NCBI RefSeq assembly: GCF_000151665.1
Contig: NW_013171860.1
Location: 622,138 to 686,137, forward strand
Source of the DNA: Blastocystis hominis
Lineage: Eukaryota > Sar > Bigyra > Opalinata > Blastocystidae
DNA: 64,000 nt
Direction of reading: 5' to 3'
Of the stretch, positions 46,370 through 55,978 are shown in pieces; the stretch's first letter is position 1, and each line of letters starts with the position of its first letter. A program made the translations under genes and the position numbers. The notes under the pieces are model-generated. The model saw only the letters and a program-made list of their open reading frames with translations, ran no database searches and had not been told where the DNA came from.

Positions 46370-48399
46370 TTAATGCTGTACGCAGGGGAAAGTGCGGTAC
46401 AAGTGATTCAGCGGACCCTGCTTTCCCTTTCCCACATGGAGGAATCGACTCGCCACTACCGCTTCGTTCACGTATTTCTTCGCAGCACGCACAGCCTCCA
46501 GCAAGGGCTTACCGTGCGAGAGCTCCGCGGCAATGGACGACGCAAGAGTACATCCAGTGCCGTGAGTATTGCGAGAATTGATGTAGGGAACCATGAAAAG
46601 TTCGCAGTCCCCGTTCTCTCCGTAACAAAGCACGTCGCAGGCTTCGTCGGTTCCTTCCATGCGGCCTCCCTTCACGTACACGTTCGGGCAGCCGAGCTTG
46701 CGAAGTTCGCGGGCTGCCTCCTTGATTCCTTCCACGGTGTGGGGAATCGAACGCTCCAGGAGAACCTCGGCCTCATAGAAATTGGGAGTGATGATCAGAG
46801 CCAGGGGAATCAGCTCCTGTCTCACCACAGGAATCGCATCGTCCAGCATGATTCGGTTACCGCTTCGGCAGACCATGCAAGGATCCACCACGAGCGTCTT
46901 GACGTTGTACTGCTTCAGTTTCTCCGCCACCAAATGCACAGCCTCCTTGGTGCCCAGCATTCCGGTCTTCACACAGTCCATCCGGAAGTCCTGCATCACC
47001 GAGTCGATCTGCTCGCCGATCCAGTCCAGAGGGCAGAAGTAGATGTGCTGAGCGCCGCGCGTGTTCTGCGCAGTCAGAGCGGTGAACACCGTCACGGTGT
47101 ACGAGCCAAGAGCCGCGCAAGCCTTCATATCCGCTTGCATTCCAGCACCACCGCCCGAATCGCTTCCAGCGATAATGAGCGTGGTGGGTATCGTGTCAAA
47201 GTGCTGTCGAGGATAGAACGCAGAACCCATCAACGCCATGCCCACTTCGAAGATGTGATCCACGAAGAAAACAGTATCCTTCGGGAGATCACACAGTTCA
47301 TACGCCATCGCCGTCAGCAGGCGACGTACCTTCAGGCCAAACTTCTCTACAGCGGTAATTTCGCTTGCAGAAGGAGCGACCAACACAGGCAGCGTAGTCT
47401 TCAGAAGTTGAGGCAAGGAGTCGAAGGAGCCGTAACCCAAGGAAGGTTCATCACTCTCCGAAAAGTCCTTCAGGTCCACGACCGTCTTTCCGTACTCCAC
47501 GCTCATTTCCTTGACCTTCGAATTCCACTCTTCCATACATTTGCACTCTTGCATCTCGCGCTTGGGCAAGTTCTGCACAAAGGCAGCCAGTCCTTCTCGA
47601 TCCACCTTTCCATCGCTCACATGCGAGCACTCCACTTCCACGTCGCTGTGGCACACGCAGCCACTGGCCACCTTGAAGATCTTGGTCGTGGGCAGAGCGT
47701 ACACATGGCTCTGTTGGTTGAAGAACTCGAATTCCAGACGCATCGCTTCCGAGTAGTAAAAGCGCGCCGATTCCTTCTTATCTTCAGTCAGCACGGCGTC
47801 GAGCATATCCTCCAGAATCTTCGTCGATGCCTGAACGCTGGGATCCGAGTAGACATTGATCCACTCCGAGTACTCGTGGTTGTGGTCGGGGATGGATCGC
47901 TTGATCTCCTGGCCAATGAACTGGTACAGCTTGCTGCACGGCAGGATCGCAGCGATGATATCAGACAAGCTTCCTTCGGTGTAAGCCTTCGTGAGAAGAT
48001 CCGTGTAACCCTTCGTAGCACGCAAGATCTCCGGCTGCTCGATCTTCTCTCCACGAGCCTCCGCACGCTCCTGGTGCTTCGTCTTCTCACCCACAATACC
48101 GCTAATCAACCCAATAAACGTCTTCTCATACTCCTCCAAGCCTAGGGAGTGGCAAACCTCCGCCGCCTTTCGGTAGGCCTTCTCGTACACACTAGAAATT
48201 AACCGCCATTCACAACCCCTACTCCAAGTAGAACGAATCCTGCTGGATGTACTCTACAAACGCCTTCTTGGGCAGATTTCCGTTCGCCAAACCGGAGACA
48301 AAAGGGTTGTAACTAGCAATGAAAAACACGACAAACAAATTACAGAGACGCAAGAGCGTCGACATAATAATCATTACCAAGCTGCTGACTGAATTTCAT
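46370..48399 (-). CDS. TenA (thiaminase II-like)-ThiD (HMP/HMP-P kinase) fusion
   Basis: A bifunctional thiamine salvage/biosynthesis enzyme. Start MKFSQQLGNDYYVDALASLY, then NPFVSGLANGNLPKKAFVEY and IQQDSFYL (TenA hallmark), with a TenA helical bundle to about residue 220. The C-terminal domain from about residue 385 is ThiD: TTLIIAGSDSGGGAGMQADM, ALTAQNTRGAQHIYF, VKTGMLGTKEAVHLVAEKL, VVDPCMVCRSGNRIM, PNFYEAEVLLER, NVYVKGGRMEGT and NTHGTGCTLASSIAAELSHG. In between lie about 160 residues with several cysteines that I do not recognise. Introns of 31 and 31 nt near the start leave exactly 655 residues. Yeast Thi20 has the two domains in the opposite order. TAA at 46370-46372. Confidence 0.9.
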
Positions 48400-48710
48400 G
48401 AGTAAAAACGAAAGAAATAATGACAAAACACTATTACCTCATGGTTCCATCTTTCTCCATTCAATTTCCACCATTATTCCCGCGATTGTGACATGCCATT
48501 ATTCTTCGATCATGCACTCAGGAAAGAACGAATCATTATGCTTCTGGAATGATTCCCGACTTAGCCATACCCAGGAAAAGCACAAAACGCTATATTTGTA
48601 ATTATTCCCATCAGAATAGAAATATGACTACGCCTTGTTAGGAGCACCTTAGACGAAAACAGCATAGCGAAAAATAGATGACTGAGGAGCAAAACCGAAA
48701 TCCAAACAAA
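48400..48710. other. 311-bp divergent intergenic interval
   Basis: An AT-rich spacer between the divergent TenA-ThiD and GILT-like starts. No RNA gene or repeat seen. Confidence 0.35.
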
Positions 48711-49670
48711 ATGATGTCGAATAAGCTCTTTATCTGCATAATATGTTTCTTTGTTATGGGAATTGTTTATGCAGCAGCGCAGATGATCTTTGTGTGTATT
48801 AGTGAGTTTGCTTATGGATAGTTAATTCCGCAATTGAGGAACACGGAACTTTCCAACGCCCCCTTTAGATCCCAAACAACAATGGAGAGTACGGGTCCGA
48901 TTCGTCCAAATCTCATTACACGATGGACAAAGTTTCAAGCGCAAGAACATCCTGAAAAGTATGACATGGATGATGGGATTGTTGTTTTGGCGGGAGCATC
49001 CAGGAAGAAGCCCAAAACTAATCTTCGAAAGGGAGTCGAGCAAGAATTGTATAGCGACAGCATTGTGGTAGAGACGGAAAAGAAGAAGCAAGATCAAGTC
49101 AGTATTCAAGAACCGGCCAACAAATCCTTCCATCCACGTGTAAAAGTGGAATTGTTTTTGGAGAGTCTGTGCCCTGACACCTACCGATTTGTGAAAGGCC
49201 CGTTAAGCAAGGTGGCTCACGATCCTTATATTATGGATGTGATAGATCTCCAAATATATGTTTCCGGAAAGTCAACCCAGATCTCGCAAGACCCTCCTCA
49301 GTTCAACTGTCAGCATGGTCCTGCGGAGTGTTATGGCAACTTGGTAGAGAACTGTATCATTCGCCATACGACGTCAGGTGACGCGGTGGACGTGATGATC
49401 TGTCTCTATGAGCGAAGAAAGTTCGACGAGAACAGCCTTAGTATTTGCAGTAAGAACTTGGAAGATCCGCGAGGCGTGCGAGATGCAGTAATGGAGTGTA
49501 TTAAAGGAGAGGGGAAGTTCTTGATTCAGAAAGCTTACGACCGAACGCCCAAGTTGGGTTATGTCCCTTCGATGCGTATCAACAAAGGTGCGATTGTGCC
49601 TGCCTCTACCAATTTAAAGGATGTGATTTGCAATGCTTGGACTGGAGAGAAGCCTCCAACTTGCACATAA
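48711..49670 (+). CDS. GILT-family thiol reductase-like protein with altered CxxC
   Basis: GILT proteins reduce disulfides in lysosome-like compartments. The first exon encodes a signal peptide (LFICIICFFVMGIVYAAAQ). A 45-nt intron is proposed after FV, and the spliced frame gives exactly 304 residues. After a charged linker of about 90 residues come VKVELFLESLCPDTYRFVKG, where the active site CxxC reads CPDT, and the GILT signature CQHGPAECYGNLVENC, then AVMECIKGEGKFLI, YVPSMRINKG and a C-terminal ICNAWTGEKPPTC. The second active-site cysteine is thus missing. The protein may be a non-reductase relative or act through a single cysteine. TAA at 49668-49670. The N-terminal exon is the least certain part. 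Confidence 0.78.
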
Positions 49671-49763
49671 GCTTTGTACTATGAACGGGAAAGGAGAGAA
49701 CGATTGTAAGCAATGTGCCATGCAGTTTTAATGCTGTTCTTTTGGTTTTTGATGTCTTTGTGG

Positions 49764-49867
49764 AACAAACAATGACATGTGTGTTGGATAGAGGTGATCA
49801 GTTCAATGGGAATGAGGAATCACTTCATTGGGAACAAACACCCTCTCCACTCGTTTCACAACAAACA
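49764..49867 (-). terminator. Three successive TGTTTGTT motifs after the DDX6 gene
   Basis: Minus-strand octamers lie at 49860-49867, 49833-49840 and 49764-49771, i.e. 25, 52 and 121 nt after the DDX6 stop. Most genes in the window have one. Confidence 0.55.
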
Positions 49868-49892
49868 ATCACCCATTTTGAAACAACCGAGA

Positions 49893-51218
49893 TTAGATAC
49901 AGTAGAGATTGCGATCCACCTCCTTCGGGAACGGCTGCACCTCAATGTCCAGCTCCTGCTCGATGGTGAAGAACACCTCTTTGTCCTTGTCCGTGATAAA
50001 GTTCACAGCGAGTCCCAGATGTCCGTACCTTCCCGATCGTCCAATGCGGTGCAGATACGTCTCCGAGCTCTGCGGGAGATCGAAATTGATCACCACGTTC
50101 ACCGTCGTCACGTTGAGTCCTCGCGCCAGCAGGTCCGTGCACACCAAATGGCGCGCCGCGCCCTGCGAGAAGTTGTGGAAGACCTTGTTTCGGTCGTCCT
50201 GCTCCATCCGCGAGTGGATGTAATAGCAACTGTATCCCAGATCGATGATCTTCTTCGCCAGCAGCTCCACGCGCGCCACGCTGTTGCAGAAAATGATCGA
50301 CTGGTTCACTTCCAGCTTCGAGAACAGCGTGTGCAGCGCGTTCACCTTCTGACGCTCCTCCAAATACACATAGTACTGCGTGATGCCCTTCAGCGTCAGC
50401 TCGTTCATCGTGTTGATCATCACCGGCTCGTGCATGTATTCCGCGGCGAAGCTTCGCACCGTGCTGGGGAACGTCGCGGAGAGAAGCAGCGTCTGGTGCT
50501 CAGCAGGGAGGAAGGCGATGAGGTCCTCCACCACTTGGCGGAAGTTGTCAGAAAGCATCTTGTCCGCTTCGTCCAAAACCAAATATTTGCAGTGGCTCAG
50601 ATCGCAGTGGCCGCGACGCGTGATGTCTAAAATACGCGCGGCTGTGCCGACCAGAACGTGAACGCCACGGCGGAGACGATAGAGGTCGTCTGCCAGTCGC
50701 TGGCCGCCAAAGCAACACATAGAGTCCACTTTCAATGCCTTGCCAAACTCACGGACCACGCGGCTGGTCTGGAGAGCAAGTTCACGCGCAGGAACCAGAA
50801 TAAGAACTGAAAAGTCAACAGAAACGCAAAATGAGGTACCTTGGATAACTCGCTCTTTGGGGTCGATTTGATTCATACAGGGAATCACATACGCACCGGT
50901 CTTTCCTGTTCCGTTCTTTGAGCGGGCAAGAATGTCTTTTCCAGAAAGAATGGAAGGAATTGTCTGTGACTGAACAGGAGATGGCTTTTCCCATCCCTTC
51001 TCACACAGCACACTCATAATCTCTTCTTTCAGCCCATACTTCTCAAAATCCTCTCCTTCTATAGGTTTCACATCCTACATACATAAAAGAAATCCAGAAT
51101 CCGATTTACGTCTGTTTTAACTCTATTATCGTTTCTAGGATCGATTGGTCGGTATTTGGAAAAGTCTAGCAGTTTATTTTTCAGTATATGAAGTACTTTG
51201 ATTCTCAGGAGTATTCAT
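49893..51218 (-). CDS. DDX6: DDX6/Dhh1/Me31B DEAD-box helicase
   Basis: A P-body helicase for mRNA decapping and translational repression. A short first exon MNTPENQ, a 31-nt intron, then NFSKYRPIDPRNDNRVKTD, a 35-nt intron and DVKPIEGEDFEKYGLKEEIM. One more 33-nt intron leaves exactly 408 residues. DDX6 blocks: GWEKPSPVQSQTIP, ILARSKNGTGKTGAYVIP, YLVLDEADKMLSDNF, LLLSATFP, LTLKGITQYYVYLEERQKV, NQSIIFCNSVARVELLAKKI, LGYSCYYIHSRM and [20 protein letters not shown]. Two core motifs deviate: motif Ia is PARELALQ (normally PTRELALQ) and motif Ib is TAARILD (normally TPGRILD). The Asn/Gln/Pro tails found in other DDX6 proteins are absent. Confidence 0.94.
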
Positions 51219-52321
51219 TAGTGTATGCGTATAAAAAACAGTAGAAAACAACAAAAATGAGTAGAAAATAGGAAATTCCGATGTGGAGTTATTATGATGA
51301 ACATAACCGAAAATGCACGGCTGAATTTGGACCTACCAAATCAATCTCTTTTGTCATTATTAGTGGTAGTAAAAAAGCAAGATTATATTGAATTGCTAAT
51401 CAAGCGTATAGCTTATTTCTTTTGCAAAGTAAATGTCGCGATTACTTACATTACGAAAGTGTAGAATTGATATATGGAGCCTTAAAGAATATGGATGATC
51501 AAATCCAGAGCAGCCGATGTGTTTGTCAGTTAGCAAAAACCTTTCAGAGAACTATTCGATTACTAGAGTGTAGAAACGAGTGAACTACACAAAAATTACA
51601 CGTAGAAAAGACTATTCGAATTGTTTTCCTTTATAGAAAGAGAGAATAACTCTATATTATTGGAATTACAATAATATGTCATATTAGATTCTTTTTTGAT
51701 TTTTCAATGATCGATTCTATATAATTTATTGTATGAATAGGAAAGATACATGAAAGCGGAGTTGAATAGAGTTTAGGACATTTCGTCTATCATGTGGTGA
51801 GCAGGTTGTCCACTCATAAGAGATGGTCGAATTACTCACTACAGCTCACTACATAATCATGACCATTTCTTATAACGTGCTATTATTTGTTGCTTTTTCA
51901 GAGTAACCATATCAGTTAGTTTTCTAACAAAGTGCGATATATATTTAACCTTGGCTTCGTGAAAGCATCATTCCAGTAATACAATCATCTAATATTGAGT
52001 GTATTTCAAAATAACAAGTGGATGATGCATTTACTGTGCCTATATCCACTTTTTCATATTTGGTTATAATTCTTCATTGAACTGTACATATTTCATGTCG
52101 TTATGCATCTGGATAACACATTATCTCAACACACACCTCAAAGCTCTTTCCATTCCATAATGATTATATAATGCAACAACAATACAAAGTATAACATTTC
52201 AATTCTTTTACCACAAAGCATAATGCAAACAACACTGTAACAACTCTATTTTCTACATCAGAAAGTGTTCGAATATTAGTCCAACCGCTCCATTCCTTAC
52301 AGCATTACCAGTTACACAATC
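51219..52321. other. 1.1-kb very AT-rich divergent intergenic region
   Basis: No supported exon, tRNA, repeat array or 3' motif found. It presumably carries the DDX6 promoter (right of 51218) and the promoter of the surface-protein gene. Confidence 0.4.
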
Positions 52322-55300
52322 ATGATCATAAAATTACTTATTCTCATCAACTTAATATTCACTTTTGGACTAGCAGGTGAAGACAATGCTGTTCTTGTTT
52401 TTGCACGGAACTTTACTCTGTTTTTGCCTTCATTTCGTTTTTACCTGTAGTATTACTTGGAATATTATGTCCTGCATTTGCTTATTTTAAAACTGGTTCT
52501 TCTCCTTCTTTGAGGCAGTCCCGAGACACTTCAAACCTAATTTGTTCTGGAAGCTCTATGATTATTTTGAAGATGTCAAAAACGAATAGTAATTCAGAGG
52601 GTGAGTTCTGCCGCATCCTAACTTCCGGAGGTTTGGTGAAAGCTGAAATCGGACCAGGATCTTCGGGAGTCTCTACTGCATCTGTTTGTTTAGATCGAGG
52701 AAATTATTTTTTGCATTTATTGAGTTCCAATGGTGTCACTTGGAAGGATTCTTCAGTCGTTACGATTGAAATTACTGTTGGAAGTGACACCTATACAATT
52801 TTAAAATCGCGCCTTCAGGAAGGAACGGAGACACTCATTCCACTTAGTCTTTCCTTCCTAGTGTATGCTGCTGAGTTTGATACGACCAAAAAGTACTTGG
52901 CTGATGGAACCGTTCCATCAGGATGGGATGGTGAGAACTTTTCTCCGCTTTCGTGGTCAACTTATGATCCCTCTTCCCCTCCCACCATTTCGCAAGCCAT
53001 TGTTTTCCTATACTCTTCGTTTTCCGTTTCTTCGAAGGCAGGATATGACTCAGTCGAGTTGCGCATTCGAGGAAACGCAGGAATCATTGCTGTGATCAAT
53101 GGCCATGAAATCTACCGCACGAACCTCCCCTCTGGTCCACTTACAACGTCCACAAGAGCAACAAATGGAGCATCGACCCCTTTTGGGCGATCCATTCTGT
53201 GCTTAAGTTCTTTTTTGAAGCTTGGAAGTAACCATATCATCGTTGCCTTTGTCTCTGCTGCTGGCTTCACACCTTCCACTCTTCAATCGGATATGACTCT
53301 TCGTTTTGACTCTTCGAGTGGGTCCAATCCGCAGTACTGGGACATTACATCCTATGGCTCGAAGAACGATGGGTCTGCTCTTCTCGATCTGAATCCATCG
53401 ACTTATTATTATGAATCTCGAAGTGGCTTTCTGAGTCAGAGCGTCACACTGACATTAGGAAACAATCGAATGATGTATGTTAACAAGTATTGCTTTGTCA
53501 CGTCTCCTATGAATGAAGCATCCGATCCCACAGCATGGACTCTTTTCGGAATCAATTCTCAAGGCACCTACACAATCGACACCCAAGAAAACTGTCATTT
53601 CCAAGAGAGAAAAACGAAGTATTGCTTCTATCCTTTGCAGCAACTTTCTCTTTTCTCTACCTACCGCTTGACTCTAACGCAGAACGCCAATACTGAAATT
53701 GGGTCTTTTGCGCTAGCAGAATTCCAACTCCTCAACGCTGATCTCTCTCAGATCGAACTCCCTGCCTTGTCTTTCTCTCCATCTTCCCTTGATTTGATTA
53801 CCGGCATTTCCTTCACCTCCCCAACAGTCTCCTCTCCCTACTACACCCGCTTCTCGATCTCTCCGCAACTTCCAGAAGGACTTTATCTCTCTTCGAATGA
53901 TGGTCGTTTGCTGGGCGTCGCGCAGATCGAGAAAGAAGCAACGCAGTACACGATCACTGCCAAAACTCCGCAGGGAGGGGAGACACGAACGACGCTCACT
54001 CTGAAAGTCAGTGGATGTCCTGCTGGCAGTGTTCAGTTCCAGCTGCGCGTATCGTGCGTTTCGGATTGCTCGGATTGCTCGTTTCGATTGCTGCGAGATC
54101 CGGAGAACTCTCTCGTTTTCTCGCAGTCCGCGTTGAATCCCGGGACTTCCGTTCTCTCCTTCTGCGAGCCCTCGTCCCGCTATCGTTTGCAGCTCCAGCG
54201 CACCGACTCGACGGGCTGGAAGACCAACAGCATCGAAGCATTGATCGAATCGCAGTTTGCCATCGGGGCGTTTACGCTGCCGAGCGGTTCGACCACACGA
54301 AGCTTTCTGTTCGATCCCCGCCCCGCCGTCCCTAAAGATTCAACGTGGAAGTATTTCTTGGAGTACGCGCCCCCTCCTTCTTCGTGGAACACGCCCAACG
54401 GTTTCGTGGATTCCTGGTCGGAAGCGAAGCCGGGCAGCTTCCCCCAAGCCGACAGCGTGACGCAGTTCTACGCGATTCGGTTCACTGTCGAGTCGCCTTC
54501 CTTCATTCTGGGCCTTCGTCTCTCCGCCATGGTCTACGCAGGCGCGGTCCTCTATCTCAACGGCAAAGAATTAACGCGCGTGAACCTTCCCGATACGGAC
54601 ATCTCCGTCAGCACGCCCGCTATTACCTGGTTCCCCTCCCCCACGCTGATTTCGGTGAGCGAGTGGAGAGAGCTCGCCACCATCGAGCGAGAGAACGTCT
54701 TCGGCGTGGAGCTCCACACCACCGATTCCACCGAAGAAGTGCCCTCATTCTGGGGCATGGTGTCCATTATTTGGGAAGAATCGATGATGGCTTTCCGCGG
54801 ATATGCGACCAGTGCTCCTGAATCCGTCACGCCCGCTTCCTACGCCTTCGACAACGATCCCACCACGTCCGTTTCGGTCTCGTCGACCTGTACAGACGCT
54901 ACTCTCACGTGGACGATGACCAATCGAATGGAGCTGGTGAACACGTACGACATCCAGGCTCCGGCGAACTGCTCGCAGAACCTTCCGTCTTCCTGGGTCT
55001 TCGAGGGATCCCGAAACGGCTATTCCTGGACGTTTCTGCACATGATGAGCAACGAAACGTTCGCTCCGCTCCAGAAAAAGCGGTACATGTTCTATAATTC
55101 GCGGGCATTTTCGCAGTATCGCGTTCGCGCGCTGAGTTGCGGGTCGGATTCCGTTTGTCAGGGAGGCAATCTCCACTTTGGAGACCTGAGCCTGTCCCTC
55201 GCGAACGTTCAATTCAGCTGCTTCAGCACCACGTATCCTCCTGGACGGCTGGGAGAGAACGTGTATGTGAACTGCGAGCAGTACGCGGAGGGCTTCTTGA

Positions 55301-55740
55301 TTTTGAAGTGCACGCAAAACGGATATGAGCTGGAAGCGAGCAAGTGCACGCCGTTGCCTCCCGGACAGTTTATTTACCCGGTCGATCTCTTAACGCTGTA
55401 TCAAGGAGTCGCGATGGAGCCGCTGGTTCCGCTGGTTGAGTCGTGGGGACACATGATCACTGTGAATCCGCCGCTTCCTGAAGGAGTGACGATCGATCTC
55501 ACGACGGGAATTATCCAGGGAACGCCGACATGGACGTCGTCGTATCAGGATTATGTGATTGAACTGAAGAATCCGAAGGGGAAGAAGCAGTTTACGATGG
55601 GGATTATTGTGATCAAGAAGAATAAGATCGATGCAACGCTGCTTCTTATTGAGTTGCTTTTGTTGGTGTTTGTGGGAGTGGCGATTTTGGTGTATTTCCG
55701 AATTACGAAAGCGCAGAAGCGGAAGTTGCCTCGTCGATAA
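52322..55740 (+). CDS. Large type I surface protein with He_PIG-like domains
   Basis: The signal peptide is KLLILINLIFTFGLAG. The long exon from about 52510 encodes roughly 1,075 residues rich in Ser, Thr and aromatic residues. Two stretches look like putative Ig (He_PIG/cadherin-like) repeats: FSISPQLPEGLYLSSNDGRL with TITAKTPQGGETRTTLTLKV, and VNPPLPEGVTIDLTTGIIQG with YVIELKNPKGKKQF. Cysteine pairs (CSDCSF, CQGGN) occur between them. A transmembrane helix LLLIELLLLVFVGVAILVYF and a short basic tail KAQKRKLPRR end the protein. It looks like a lineage-specific cell-surface or adhesion protein; no family name is claimed. The exon structure at 52376-52515 is unresolved (an intron of about 70 nt fits). 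TAA at 55738-55740. Confidence 0.68.
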
Positions 55741-55767
55741 GTTTGATTGGCTGCATTCTAGGAGAAT

Positions 55768-55813
55768 GTGTTGTTGTTGTTGTTGTTGTTGTTGTTGCTG
55801 CTGCTGCTGCTGT
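55768..55813. repeat. TTG/CTG trinucleotide repeat in a 3' untranslated region
   Basis: About ten TTG units followed by five CTG units, starting 27 nt after the surface-protein stop. Confidence 0.9.
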
Positions 55814-55850
55814 ACTGTTGCTACTGCTGCTGTTGCTTGTATTGGAAGAT

Positions 55851-55858
55851 TGTTTGTT
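55851..55858 (+). terminator. TGTTTGTT 3'-end motif of the surface-protein gene
   Basis: The octamer, followed by GGGAAC, is 110 nt after the stop. The trinucleotide repeat lies between the stop and this motif. Confidence 0.6.
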
Positions 55859-55978
55859 GGGAACAAGTGTTTCGAAAATGATCTTTCTCAACGCTATTAA
55901 TATCAGTCAATCAATTTATCAATCCATTGAGATTCCAATCGATCCATGATTCAATCAAACAAAAAACATTCACCCAAA

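Noticed and set aside
46373-48145. 590-codon open frame on the plus strand
   Set aside because: It is the exact antisense of the TenA-ThiD coding exon, shows no family motifs, and arises from GC-biased third positions.
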